Shown here: one piece after another, positions 25,767 through 34,473 of the stretch | Layout: the number at the start of each line of letters is the position of its first letter | Position numbering within the stretch: the stretch's first letter is position 1 | Source: Bacteroidales bacterium | Lineage (GTDB): Bacteria; Bacteroidota; Bacteroidia; Bacteroidales; UBA932 | Length of the DNA: 64,000 bases | Assembly: GCA_017634595.1 (NCBI GenBank) | Contig: JAGBNC010000006.1 | Coordinates: forward strand, 124,001 to 188,000 | Direction: 5' to 3' | Position numbers and translations under genes: made by a program | Notes under the pieces: model-generated | The model's input: the letters and a program-made list of their open reading frames with translations, nothing else | Databases searched by the model: none | Told to the model about the DNA's origin: nothing

Positions 25767-26224
25767 CATTTTTTTCCGATCTAAAACAGCAGCCGGGACT
25801 TGAAAATCGTCGCAGATTGGTCATCTGGTGGGCGGGCTTGCGTCAATAAGAGGCGTTATTGCATCAGGCCCGCCCAGTTATTGACCAACCTGCAGCACTC
25901 CGGAAGGGCCCAATGTTCGCAGCTGGCCTGGAAGGGGCGTTTCCAGGCCCGATTGACAGTTTTTTTCCTTCTTTGGGCCCGCGAAAGCCTATTTCCGGCC
26001 AGATACAAGACTTACGACCGGCTCTGACAGTAACCCGGCACTTTCGGAGGGCGAAATCCGACTGAGGGGATGGCCGCATCAGCAGTCAGGAGGCCTGGAG
26101 CAGCTTCTCGAAGCGTAGCGACAGAGGGGATAGCCGCACAGCGGCGGAAGGGGAACCTTCCCCTTCTCCCCTGGGGGTGCAGGGGGATGGTAGGGCAGGC
26201 TGCGCAGCAGCCGGGCCTCCGCTA
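25767..26224. other. Gene-free repeat region between the FISUMP operon and tRNA-fMet
   Basis: No gene is supported here. It contains a family-3 GC-rich segment (25972-26004), a GAGGGGATrGCCGCA direct repeat (26064-26078 and 26124-26138), a GAAGGGGAA/TTCCCCTTC hairpin (26148-26167) and the family-2 core (26168-26189). Overlapping short frames on both strands look like by-products of the GC-rich repeats. Confidence 0.55.
26110..26200 (+). repeat. Family-2 structured repeat, copy 1
   Basis: AGCGACAGAGGGGATAGC is followed by a GAAGGGGAA/TTCCCCTTC hairpin and then CCCCTGGGGGTGCAGGGG with GATG (26168-26189). The same order occurs in reverse at 54165-54235, with the 22-base core identical. It lies beyond the tRNA-fMet terminator. 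Confidence 0.65.
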
Positions 26225-26252
26225 CAAAAAAGGCCAGCCGTAATTGCTGGCC
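26225..26252 (-). terminator. Intrinsic terminator of tRNA-fMet
   Basis: On the minus strand GGCCAGC (26252-26246) pairs with GCTGGCC (26238-26232) around a 7-base loop and is followed by six T. It starts 7 bases after the tRNA 3' end. Confidence 0.85.
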
Positions 26253-26259
26253 GGTTTAT

Positions 26260-26332
<73 letters not shown>

Positions 26333-26342
26333 ATGTGGAGTG

Positions 26343-26374
26343 CAAAGGTAGAAAGTTATTTTTAATTATCCAAA
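26343..26374 (-). promoter_or_regulatory. Bacteroidota promoter for tRNA-fMet
   Basis: On the minus strand TTTG (26374-26371), 20 bases, then TACCTTTG (26350-26343) is a full -33/-7 consensus with the same spacing as the tRNA-His promoter. It sits between the 3' end of hisS and the tRNA. Confidence 0.8.
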
Positions 26375-26382
26375 TTTATTTC

Positions 26383-27735
26383 TCAACTATGCAAAAAGGC
26401 GGTCATGCCCTGGATGTCATCCTTGGCGAAACTGCGTTGCTCACCGCTGGAGAGATTCTTGATCTGAACCTGGCCGGAGGCGGCTTCGTTCTCTCCGCAG
26501 ATCGAAAGAAAACGAATCGATTTCCTGTCGCAGTAATCAAACTGTTTCTTGAGTTTGCTGGAGTCGGAATAGACTTCTACGGAGACACCAGCATCACGCA
26601 GGGCGGATGCCACCGGCAGCACGTAAGCGGCCTCACGCGACCCCATGTTGGCAAAGAGCAAATCGGCACTGCAGGCAAGCGAGGACGGGAATTTGCCAAG
26701 CCCTTCGAGCACATCGTAGATGCGGTCGGCGCCGAACGACACGCCCACTCCTGACATATCGGGAAGCCCGAAAATGCCTGTCAGATTGTCGTAACGCCCG
26801 CCACCGCAGATAGACCCGATCTGCCAGTCAAGCGCCTTGACTTCGAAGATTGCACCAGTATAATAATTAAGCCCGCGGGCAAGTGAAAGGTCCATCTGGC
26901 AAGGCATCTTGACTCCGGCAGCACGGATAAGCCCGAACAGCTCTTCAAGTTCATCCAGTCCCTTGAGACCCTCGGGAGACTCTGACATGAGCTGACGCAT
27001 GGCCGACAGCTTATCCTCAAAACTTCCCTCCAGAAGCAGCACGGGACGCAGCGCTGCAACGGCCTGAGGAGTGAGCCCCTTCTCAATCATCTCTGCCTCA
27101 ACAGCCTCCAGCCCAATCTTGTCGAGCTTGTCTATGGCAACGGTAATATCCACTACCTTGTCGGGGAAACCGCACATGGCAGCGAGTCCGCTCAGCACCT
27201 TGCGGTTATTGATTTTCATGCACACACGCACATCAAGCAGCGAAAATACCTTCTCTACTATCTGCACCAGCTCCAGCTCACAGAGTTGCGAGCGAGAGCC
27301 AATGGCATCCACGTCACACTGATAGAACTCACGGTAGCGGCCTTTCTGGGGGCGGTCCGCACGCCAAACGGGCTGAATCTGGAAGCGCTTGAATGGGAAA
27401 GAAATCTCATTCTGATGCTGTACCACGAAGCGGGCGAAAGGCACGGTCAGATCGTAGCGCAGGCCTTTCTCGCACACCTGGGGGGCAAGCGGGCTGTCGA
27501 AATCGACGCCTGCGAAAGCATCGCCCGAATTGAGTATTCGGTAGAGGAGCTTGTCCCCTTCTTCACCATACTTACCAAGTAGCGTGCTGAGGTTCTCCAT
27601 AGCCGGAGTCTCTATCTGGGCATAGCCGTATGACTTGAAAACAGAACGTATTGTATCGAAAATATAGTTGCGTCCGGCCATCTGCTGCTGGCCGAAATCG
27701 CGTGTCCCTTTAGGGATGGAAGGTTTTTGTGACAT
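26383..27735 (-). CDS. hisS: Histidyl-tRNA synthetase
   Basis: A 450-residue class II synthetase that charges tRNA-His. Motif 1 is around [16 protein letters not shown], and [15 protein letters not shown] with [19 protein letters not shown] is motif 2. The histidine-binding [14 protein letters not shown] and motif 3 [15 protein letters not shown] follow, and then the C-terminal anticodon-binding domain ([17 protein letters not shown]). The length is usual for Bacteroidota HisS. A TAAATTTG -7 element ends only 7 bases before the ATG, suggesting a leaderless transcript. It is divergent from sppA. Confidence 0.97.
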   Translation of the reverse strand: MSQKPSIPKGTRDFGQQQMAGRNYIFDTIRSVFKSYGYAQIETPAMENLSTLLGKYGEEGDKLLYRILNSGDAFAGVDFDSPLAPQVCEKGLRYDLTVPFARFVVQHQNEISFPFKRFQIQPVWRADRPQKGRYREFYQCDVDAIGSRSQLCELELVQIVEKVFSLLDVRVCMKINNRKVLSGLAAMCGFPDKVVDITVAIDKLDKIGLEAVEAEMIEKGLTPQAVAALRPVLLLEGSFEDKLSAMRQLMSESPEGLKGLDELEELFGLIRAAGVKMPCQMDLSLARGLNYYTGAIFEVKALDWQIGSICGGGRYDNLTGIFGLPDMSGVGVSFGADRIYDVLEGLGKFPSSLACSADLLFANMGSREAAYVLPVASALRDAGVSVEVYSDSSKLKKQFDYCDRKSIRFLSICGENEAASGQVQIKNLSSGEQRSFAKDDIQGMTAFLHS

Positions 27736-27742
27736 AATTGCG

Positions 27743-27750
27743 CAAATTTA
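27743..27750 (-). promoter_or_regulatory. -7 element of hisS, close to the ATG
   Basis: TAAATTTG (minus strand) fits TAnnTTTG and is separated from the hisS ATG by only 7 bases, so the predicted transcription start is at or next to the start codon. Confidence 0.5.
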
Positions 27751-27752
27751 CT

Positions 27753-27760
27753 TACTTTTG
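27753..27760 (+). promoter_or_regulatory. -7 element of sppA
   Basis: TACTTTTG fits TAnnTTTG and lies 19 bases before the sppA ATG. A TTTG at 27726-27729, 23 bases upstream, may be the -33 element. It abuts the divergent hisS element. Confidence 0.55.
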
Positions 27761-27779
27761 CAAAATAAATAAGTGTAAG

Positions 27780-29504
27780 ATGAAGAATTTTCTCAAAATG
27801 GTCCTTGCCGTCATATGCGGCATCCTCCTTCTGAACGCTCTGGTGATTGCAGTTTTCGCAGGCCTCGCCTCCTCAGGGTCCCCTGCCGTACCTGCCGAAG
27901 GAGTACTGAAAATCGACATGTCCAAGCTCGTCCTCGCTGAGCAAAGCCGCGAGACCGATCCCATGACTATGGTCCAGAGCCGCGGACAGTCCCCCGCCAC
28001 TATAGGCATCTGGGAAGCTTGCCGCGCCCTCGACGCTGCCGCCCAGGACCCGGGCATTAAGTACATTTACCTCAAGACTGACGGTTCAATGAGCAGCACT
28101 GCAATGCTTTACGAGTTCCGCAAGGCTCTCCAGAACTTCCGCAAGAACTCGGGAAAAGCAGTTGTATCTTACATCGAGTCACCATCTACCGGTTCCTACT
28201 ATCTGGCTTCCGTAGCAGACAAGATATACATGACCCCTCACCCTGGCGCCAACATTTCCTTCAACGGAATCAGCAGCCAGATGTTCTTCCTTGGCGACCT
28301 GCTCAAGAAGTTTGGAGTAAACGTACAGCTCATACGCCACGGCAAATACAAATCGGCAGGTGAGATGTTTACCCGCAACAGCGCAAGCGCCGAGAACCGC
28401 GAGCAGTACCAGGTGATGGTAGATTCAATGTGGGGTTCAATATCCTCTGAAATCGCTGAGAGCCGCGGCATCAGCGCAGAGCAGCTCTGCGAGTATATCG
28501 ACGGGCTCAAGCTCTGCCTGCCCCAGGACTTCGTAGATTGCTCATTAGTGGACCAACTGCTTGACCGCAAGGGGCTTGAAGACCAGCTCGCCGTACTGGC
28601 AGTGGCCGACAAATTCAAGGACGTGACCATGATAAGCTTTGCCGATTACACCACTGCTAAAGTGCTGCCCGGCAAGGCAAGCCAGAAGATAGCAGTGATA
28701 TATGCCGACGGAGAGATTGTGGACGGCAGTATCGAGAACAATGTTGCCGGCGACCGCTTCGCATCCATCATTTCAAAGGTCAGGGAAGAGAAAAACGTCA
28801 AGGCTGTAGTTCTGAGGGTCAACTCCCCCGGCGGCAGCGTGCTGGCATCGGAAAAGATCAAGGCCGAACTGGACCGCCTGCAGCAGGAAAAGCCACTGGT
28901 GGCATCGTACGGCGACTACGCGGCATCCGGCGGCTACTGGATTTCCAACCACTGCGAGAAGATATTCTCCGACCCTGTGACACTCACCGGTTCAATTGGC
29001 GTGTTCGGCATGGTTCCCGACTTCAGTAAGACTGCATCCGAGGTGCTCAAAGTGGGCGTGGAGACCATCTCCTCAAGCAAACACGGCGCAATGTACTCGC
29101 TCACCAAGCCTTTCGACCAGGAAGAGTATGCCTACATGCTCCGTTCGATCGAAGACATCTACGACCGCTTCACCACTCTCGTTTCCGAAGGACGCGAACT
29201 GTCCAAGGAAAGGGTAGATGAGATTGGCCAGGGCCGCGTGTGGACAGGCGCCAATGCGCTGGAACTCGGTCTGGTAGATGAGATAGGCACTCTCGACGAT
29301 GCCGTACGCTACGCAGCCACGCTGGCCGGCGACCCGGAGCTTTCCAATTGGAACGTAAAGGGTTATCCCGCACCTCCTACCATGATGGAGAGCATGCTGG
29401 GATCGATAGGAGGCAATAAGGAAGACTACAGCGTCAAACTTGCACGCGAGTTCAAGGCCCCCAAGATTGTGGCCCGACTGCCTTACGAGATCAAGTTCTT
29501 ATAG
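27780..29504 (+). CDS. sppA: Signal peptide peptidase SppA, 67-kDa type
   Basis: A 574-residue membrane-anchored serine protease that degrades cleaved signal peptides. An N-terminal membrane helix ([20 protein letters not shown]) is followed by two peptidase S49 domains. The first carries the Lys-bearing region [20 protein letters not shown], and the second the nucleophile region [11 protein letters not shown], with [14 protein letters not shown] before it. This long two-domain form is typical of Bacteroidota and Gammaproteobacteria. The ATG at 27780 is chosen from the signal anchor and promoter position. Its last 6 bases overlap the convergent MauE/DoxX gene. Confidence 0.95.
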   Translation: MKNFLKMVLAVICGILLLNALVIAVFAGLASSGSPAVPAEGVLKIDMSKLVLAEQSRETDPMTMVQSRGQSPATIGIWEACRALDAAAQDPGIKYIYLKTDGSMSSTAMLYEFRKALQNFRKNSGKAVVSYIESPSTGSYYLASVADKIYMTPHPGANISFNGISSQMFFLGDLLKKFGVNVQLIRHGKYKSAGEMFTRNSASAENREQYQVMVDSMWGSISSEIAESRGISAEQLCEYIDGLKLCLPQDFVDCSLVDQLLDRKGLEDQLAVLAVADKFKDVTMISFADYTTAKVLPGKASQKIAVIYADGEIVDGSIENNVAGDRFASIISKVREEKNVKAVVLRVNSPGGSVLASEKIKAELDRLQQEKPLVASYGDYAASGGYWISNHCEKIFSDPVTLTGSIGVFGMVPDFSKTASEVLKVGVETISSSKHGAMYSLTKPFDQEEYAYMLRSIEDIYDRFTTLVSEGRELSKERVDEIGQGRVWTGANALELGLVDEIGTLDDAVRYAATLAGDPELSNWNVKGYPAPPTMMESMLGSIGGNKEDYSVKLAREFKAPKIVARLPYEIKFL

Positions 29505-30524
29505 CAGCAGAATTACTGCAAAAAGATACAAGAGAAAGCCCTGCAGCTTAAGACGCCGCGGGGTATTTTCTTTTGCCACGGCAGAAGCTCCGTCCTGCTC
29601 GCACAAGGAGGCCAATTTTGCTTGATCCGGAAGGGAGCGCAAATGCCACTTGGCGATTACCATCCCGTCGGACAGCAGAGTGGCTCCGCCGTTGGAACGA
29701 TTGACTGTCATAAGGGAGCGACGGTCGGCAGTGTATGCTCCGGCAGCGCCAGGAAAACCTCCGGCAGCGATAAACATAGTCTGCAGACCCCTCAAATCTG
29801 CCAGCGAATCGGCATACGAGAGCAACTTTTCTTGATCCTTATCAGAAAGCTCATCAGGATCATAGGCGGTCAGCAACAGTTTGTGGCCGTCGGCCAGCAG
29901 CTCGTCGAAGTAATCACCGTTCGCGTCACAGATAGAAAGCAGGGGCGAGTCCGGCGAGGGCGAATCCTGGGCCTGCATGAGCGTAGCCCCTGGTTTGAAG
30001 GGGGTAAAGTCCATAGCCGGGATATTCAGCAGTGAATAGACCATGAATGCAATAATAGATATCACAGCAATGGAGAAAGAGACCGTCTTGACTTTGAACG
30101 GAGTCCATACACGCCGTAGCGGGAGGAAGGCCAGCGCCCATAGCACGCACAGCACCACATTCTTGATAAAAGACTGGAAATGAGTCAGATGCAGAGCCTC
30201 TCCAAAGCAGCCGCAATCCATCTTGGGATTGTCTATCCAGAGCACCAGCGTAAGAATGGTGAACGCCCCCAGCAACACTCCCGACACTAAAGCGGTCAGG
30301 CGCGGGCGCACGCCGGTTATCAGGGCGGCGCCAGTGATTGCCTCCAGCAGCGCCATGGCCAGAGCGACCACTTTTGAGCTAGGCGCCAGAAAGCCCAGAT
30401 GCAGATAATTGTAATACTCGCCCACCACAAGCGAAGCCCCCAGCGGGTCCATCAACTTGAGCAGTCCGGCAACCAGCAGCACGATGCCGCAAAGTACCGC
30501 ACATATTCTTCTAACGCTCTTCAT
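29499..30524 (-). CDS. MauE/DoxX-like membrane protein (BT_3928-like)
   Basis: A 341-residue protein starting MKSVRRICAVLCGIV. The first half is a four-helix DoxX/MauE-type membrane domain (LLVAGLLKLMDPLGASLVVGEYYNYLHL split across helices, IDNPKMDCGCFGEALHLTHF with a CGC motif). A further helix and a periplasmic thioredoxin-like region (DELLADGHKLLLTAYDPDEL) follow, and then a C-terminal helix. It resembles the protein called BT_3928 family in Bacteroides. A role in disulfide or redox handling in the envelope is inferred. The start overlaps the tmk 3' end by 14 bases. Confidence 0.8.
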   Translation of the reverse strand: MKSVRRICAVLCGIVLLVAGLLKLMDPLGASLVVGEYYNYLHLGFLAPSSKVVALAMALLEAITGAALITGVRPRLTALVSGVLLGAFTILTLVLWIDNPKMDCGCFGEALHLTHFQSFIKNVVLCVLWALAFLPLRRVWTPFKVKTVSFSIAVISIIAFMVYSLLNIPAMDFTPFKPGATLMQAQDSPSPDSPLLSICDANGDYFDELLADGHKLLLTAYDPDELSDKDQEKLLSYADSLADLRGLQTMFIAAGGFPGAAGAYTADRRSLMTVNRSNGGATLLSDGMVIAKWHLRSLPDQAKLASLCEQDGASAVAKENTPRRLKLQGFLLYLFAVILLL

Positions 30525-31185
30525 ATACGGCACGGAGTTTAGCGAAAATATCTTCGGGAGGGAGCATCTTTCCGTCAGGGCCAGCACAATCCACTACTAC
30601 TAGTGACTTGTCCAGCGAGGCCTGCCGCAGATACATGGCACGAACCCGTTTCTGGAACTCTATGTCGGCCTCGTGAATATCGCTGGCGCCGTGAAGATAC
30701 CCGCGGTCGCTGCCGTTGCGCTGATGCGAAAGGCTCTGTTCCACAAAGCCGATAGGCACGTCAAGAAAAATATTCAAGTCAGGCCGCGGCAGGCCGAAGT
30801 GGCCGAATTCCGTGTTGAGTATCCACTCCCTAAGGGCCTCGGCGCCGGCGGAATCGGGCATCTTGGCGCATTGATATGCGATATTGGAATACACATAGCG
30901 GTCCAGCAGCACGGTGCCACCCTCATCAAGCACTTCCTTGATGAGTGGTGCGGCATCCCTGCGGTCTTCAGCAAACAGCAGGGCCACCAGCTGCGGGTGG
31001 ACTTTGTCGATGGGACCGTAGGCGCCCCTTAGGAAATTGGCGATAAGTCCCCCGTAAACAGGGGCGTCATAGCGCGGGAAATGTATATATTCCAAACGCC
31101 CGCAGACCTCAGAGAGGTATTCTTTCATCAGCCTGACCTGAGTGGATTTTCCCGCTCCGTCAAGGCCTTCTATTACTATCAGCAT
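30511..31185 (-). CDS. tmk: Thymidylate kinase
   Basis: A 224-residue kinase that phosphorylates dTMP to dTDP. The P-loop GLDGAGKST is at residues 7-15. The DR(Y) motif region LLDRYVYSNIAYQ and the dTMP-binding HFPRYDAPVYGG follow. The LID region is SHQRNGSDRGYLHG. The length is close to the usual 200-220. It starts 2 bases after the DivIC-like gene's stop and overlaps the MauE/DoxX gene. Confidence 0.93.
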   Translation of the reverse strand: MLIVIEGLDGAGKSTQVRLMKEYLSEVCGRLEYIHFPRYDAPVYGGLIANFLRGAYGPIDKVHPQLVALLFAEDRRDAAPLIKEVLDEGGTVLLDRYVYSNIAYQCAKMPDSAGAEALREWILNTEFGHFGLPRPDLNIFLDVPIGFVEQSLSHQRNGSDRGYLHGASDIHEADIEFQKRVRAMYLRQASLDKSLVVVDCAGPDGKMLPPEDIFAKLRAVYEER

Positions 31186-31187
31186 TA

Positions 31188-31508
31188 TTATTCCTCCAAA
31201 TACACATCGTCCCCGGGCTCGGCAAAGCCGAACTCCTCGCGGGCGAATTTTTCCAAAGAATCACGGGACGTGGACAACATGTGGATGCGCTCGTCGAGCT
31301 TCTGGTTATCCTCTTTGAGCGCCTCTATACGCCTTTCCTGGCTACGGAGAGTAAATCCTGCCTGCACCCATCTGATCACGCTGTCCTTTTTGACGAACAG
31401 AAACAGCACGAAAACGGCAGTAATAACTATCGCAAAACGAAGGAAAGAACGCTGCCCGGCGCGGTTGCCGTCTTTCGATTTGTCCCAAATGTCCTTAAAT
31501 TTTCCCAT
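31188..31508 (-). CDS. FtsB/DivIC-type septum formation initiator protein
   Basis: A 106-residue bitopic membrane protein starting MGKFKDIWDKSK. One helix (FAIVITAVFVLFLFV) is followed by a coiled coil (LRSQERRIEALKEDNQKLDE) and the conserved end REEFGFAEPGDDVY, the usual FtsB/DivIC pattern for a cell-division scaffold. It is the first gene before tmk. A TATTTTTG -7 element (31514-31521, minus) ends only 5 bases before this ATG, so translation may start on a leaderless mRNA. Confidence 0.88.
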   Translation of the reverse strand: MGKFKDIWDKSKDGNRAGQRSFLRFAIVITAVFVLFLFVKKDSVIRWVQAGFTLRSQERRIEALKEDNQKLDERIHMLSTSRDSLEKFAREEFGFAEPGDDVYLEE

Positions 31509-31513
31509 AATCA

Positions 31514-31531
31514 CAAAAATAGTTAAATTTG
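31514..31531. promoter_or_regulatory. Adjacent divergent -7 elements
   Basis: TATTTTTG on the minus strand (31521-31514) serves the DivIC-like gene, and TAAATTTG on the plus strand (31524-31531) serves the nucleotidyltransferase gene, 22 bases before its ATG. Both fit TAnnTTTG and are only 2 bases apart, so the two promoters would compete for polymerase. Confidence 0.5.
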
Positions 31532-31553
31532 CGGATTATTAAGACATTTTTTT

Positions 31554-32483
31554 ATGAAACCTACTCTTTTAGTACTCGCAGCCGGAATGGGCAGCAGATA
31601 TGGCGGACTCAAGCAAATGGACGGACTCGGCCCGTCCGGAGAGACAATAATTGATTATTCCATCTACGATGCAGTCCACGCAGGGTTCGGCAAGGTCGTT
31701 TATATTGTAAGGGAGTATTTTCTCGGACAGTTCAAAGAGACGGTAGAGAAGAAATACAGCCACATACTGTGCAATGACGGCACTCCCCTGCAGTTTGAAT
31801 TCGTAACCCAGGAGTTGAACAAGATTCCCGCACAGTTCACCCTCAACCCGGAGCGCCAGAAGCCCTGGGGCACAGCACACGCAGTGCTGATGGCCCGCGA
31901 CATTATCAAAGAGCCCTTCGTGGTAATCAACGGTGACGACTTCTACGGCCGCGACTCTTTCCGAATCGCAGGAGACTGGTGCCGCTCACATGAGGGTGGC
32001 GAGGGCACTTACGCCATAGTAGGATTCGAAATCGACAATACACTCAGCGAATCCGGCGGCGTGTCCAGGGGCATCTGCCATTACGACGAGCAGGGACATC
32101 TGACCACCGTAGTAGAGCATCATAACGTACAGATCGAGGCCGACGGAGTGCTGAGAGGCGACAATTCCGTCAGCGGAGAGCACGTAGAGCTGCGCCCCAA
32201 GGACCTCTGTTCCATGAACATGTGGTGCTTCACCCCCGACTATTTCCAGAAGAGCGCCGAGGTCTTCGTCGACTTCCTGAAAGAGAACAACATGGAGCTC
32301 AAGAAAGAGTTCTACATCCCGTTCGCAGTGGATTACATGATACATGCGGGGACCGCCGCCTGCGACGTGCTGGCCACTCCTTCACGCTGGTTCGGTGTAA
32401 CATTTAAGGAAGACAGGCCTGCCGTGGTTGCCAAATTCGCAGAACTGGTAGCCGCAGGCATTTATCCTTCACCCCTTTATTGA
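31554..32483 (+). CDS. Sugar-nucleotide-type nucleotidyltransferase
   Basis: A 309-residue GT-A-type nucleotidyltransferase. The N-terminus LLVLAAGMGSRYGGLKQMDG is the NTP-binding signature, and VINGDDFYG supplies the metal-binding Asp pair. TPSRWFGVTFKED near the C-terminus is a typical end region in Bacteroidota versions. It probably activates a sugar-1-phosphate or similar phosphorylated head group; the exact product is not visible. It heads a compact plus-strand run (next start 3 bases downstream), expressed from the TAAATTTG promoter at 31524-31531. Confidence 0.85.
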   Translation: MKPTLLVLAAGMGSRYGGLKQMDGLGPSGETIIDYSIYDAVHAGFGKVVYIVREYFLGQFKETVEKKYSHILCNDGTPLQFEFVTQELNKIPAQFTLNPERQKPWGTAHAVLMARDIIKEPFVVINGDDFYGRDSFRIAGDWCRSHEGGEGTYAIVGFEIDNTLSESGGVSRGICHYDEQGHLTTVVEHHNVQIEADGVLRGDNSVSGEHVELRPKDLCSMNMWCFTPDYFQKSAEVFVDFLKENNMELKKEFYIPFAVDYMIHAGTAACDVLATPSRWFGVTFKEDRPAVVAKFAELVAAGIYPSPLY

Positions 32484-32486
32484 TAT

Positions 32487-33389
32487 ATGAGAACAAGACG
32501 CGGCAACTACAAGTTCCTGGACAAGTTTTCCTGGTACCTGCCGGGAGTAGGCGGAATGTTCGCCCTGCTGGCCTGGCTGCTGGTCGGTGCCCTGCTGGGA
32601 GGCATCGCCACGCTCATACTTACCGCCGTCGCCGGACAGAGTGCAGGCGCCGAATACGGCACCATCTTGAGCTACCCCATTATGTTCATCCCGCCCATGA
32701 TCTACGCTTCGCTCAAGAGCAACTCACTGTCCATGGATAACAGCGGATGCAAGCTGGACAACAATCACTTCGCTCCGGTGGGAGCACTGATGTGCGTGCT
32801 GCTGGCCATAGTCGGGACGCTGGCCCTTGGTTTCTGGGCCGACGGCATCACCTCCCTGCTGCCCCCTATGCCTCCGGTACTTGAAGAGGCGCTCAAGGGG
32901 CTTACAAGCGGCAACTTCTTCATCAACTTCCTGGCGGTCAGCATATTTGCCCCAGTGTGCGAAGAGTGGCTATGCCGTGGTATGGTACTCCGCGGGCTGC
33001 TTGTCCGCGCCCGTATCAAACCTGTATGGGCCATCGTCATCTCCGCTGCATTTTTCGCCCTTATCCATTTGAATCCCTGGCAAGCCATCCCCGCTTTCCT
33101 AATGGGATGCCTGTTCGGATATGTTTATTGGCGTACCGGCTCGCTTAAGCTTACCATGCTTATGCACTTCACCAATAACACCTTTGCCCTCATACTCGGT
33201 CATATCGACAGCATGAAGGACATGGAGAGCTGGAGCGACGTGCTGGGCGGACCAATTTATTATATACTAGTAGCGGCGACATTGATACTGACCGCACTGG
33301 TGATATTAGGATTCAGCAAGGTGAAGCTCGGCGCCAAAGAGGGCAACCTTGACACAATCCCCTCAGTTTTCGACTCTTATGAAGCTTAG
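32487..33389 (+). CDS. CPBP family intramembrane metalloprotease
   Basis: A 300-residue polytopic membrane protein of the CAAX-protease/bacteriocin-processing (CPBP) family. The motifs are CEEWLCRGMVLRGLL (EExxxR), FFALIHLNPWQ (FxxxH) and LMHFTNNTFALIL (HxxxN/B), which form the catalytic centre in the membrane. The number of hydrophobic segments (about eight) is usual. Roles are known in prenyl-protein processing and self-immunity, but none of those substrates is present here. It overlaps the DUF4369-TlpA gene by 11 bases. Confidence 0.88.
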   Translation: MRTRRGNYKFLDKFSWYLPGVGGMFALLAWLLVGALLGGIATLILTAVAGQSAGAEYGTILSYPIMFIPPMIYASLKSNSLSMDNSGCKLDNNHFAPVGALMCVLLAIVGTLALGFWADGITSLLPPMPPVLEEALKGLTSGNFFINFLAVSIFAPVCEEWLCRGMVLRGLLVRARIKPVWAIVISAAFFALIHLNPWQAIPAFLMGCLFGYVYWRTGSLKLTMLMHFTNNTFALILGHIDSMKDMESWSDVLGGPIYYILVAATLILTALVILGFSKVKLGAKEGNLDTIPSVFDSYEA

Positions 33390-34470
33390 AACGATAGCAG
33401 CATCGGCGGTTCTGCTCTTGTGCCTTGCCGCCTGCGACCGTAATGCAAACCGATTTACTGTATCCGGCAAAGTAACTGATACTCTGGCTACTATGCCCGG
33501 CAGTATGGTGTACCTGATCGATGCCGCAGGGCCCGTGGATTCCACCGCCGTCGTCAAAGGAGCGTTTTCCTTCAAGGGCGACATCGACCTTACAAAGCAG
33601 CTCGTGGTCATGTTGCGTTTTCCCGAGAGGGACAAGTATGATGACCGCTTCCTGGTGTCTTTCGTGCCCGATGCCGAACGCATCAACATAGATCTGGACT
33701 ATCCGGCCACAGTCAGCGGCAGCCCCCTGACCGATGCCATTACCAATTACCGAGAGTCGGTGATGAACCTTTTCTATGAGCACGAGTCTGATATAGGCTC
33801 CCTGACCATGAACGGGCAGACAGACAGGGCGGATTCCATCTACCGCGAGCAGATGAAAAAGATAGACGACCTGAGCCGGGAGACCTATCTTGCCAACACC
33901 GGCAACGTGCTCGGCAAGCAGGCTATCTCACAGTTGTTCAACGACCTTGACGTATCACAGCTGGAGGAATTGCTGGCCCAGGGCTCAGACTTCATACGCA
34001 ATGACCCGGAGCTCAACTCCCTGCTGCAGACCAAGAAGAATGCCCAGGCTACCGGCATAGGTTCGAAGTTTATTGAAATCAGCGGACTTAGGGCCGACGG
34101 CAGCCCTGTCACCCTTTCCGAGTTCGTAGGCAAAGGCAATTACGTACTTGCCGACTTCTGGGCGTCATGGTGCGGCCCCTGCATGCAGGCCATTCCAACG
34201 CTGCGTCAGCTGCGCGACACCTATGCTCCCAAGGGGCTTAAAGTGGTCGGCATTAACGTGTGGGAGCAGAAAGCAGAAGAGGGTCCGGCCTGCGCCAAGG
34301 AGCAGAACATGGACTGGGACCTGATCTTCACCTCCGGCAATGAAGCTGCCGAAGCATACGGAATAGAAGGTATTCCCACGCTCATCCTTTTCGCTCCCGA
34401 CGGCACCATAGCCCAAAGGCTGCTCGGCGGCGAAGGTATTGAAGAAGTACTTGAAAAGTGTTTTGAATAG
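33379..34470 (+). CDS. DUF4369 and thioredoxin-like (TlpA) lipoprotein
   Basis: A 363-residue periplasmic lipoprotein (lipobox CLAAC, Cys17). Residues about 20-120 form a DUF4369 domain (RFTVSGKVTDTLATMPGSM). The C-terminal half is a TlpA-like thioredoxin with active-site WASWCGPCMQAIP and the cis-Pro loop IEGIPTLILF. It is a thiol-disulfide oxidoreductase, acting in the periplasm on a partner that is not identified. The ATG at 33379 begins the lipoprotein signal, and the gene overlaps its upstream neighbour, so it is part of the plus-strand run. Confidence 0.93.
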   Translation: MKLRTIAASAVLLLCLAACDRNANRFTVSGKVTDTLATMPGSMVYLIDAAGPVDSTAVVKGAFSFKGDIDLTKQLVVMLRFPERDKYDDRFLVSFVPDAERINIDLDYPATVSGSPLTDAITNYRESVMNLFYEHESDIGSLTMNGQTDRADSIYREQMKKIDDLSRETYLANTGNVLGKQAISQLFNDLDVSQLEELLAQGSDFIRNDPELNSLLQTKKNAQATGIGSKFIEISGLRADGSPVTLSEFVGKGNYVLADFWASWCGPCMQAIPTLRQLRDTYAPKGLKVVGINVWEQKAEEGPACAKEQNMDWDLIFTSGNEAAEAYGIEGIPTLILFAPDGTIAQRLLGGEGIEEVLEKCFE

Positions 34471-34473
34471 AAG

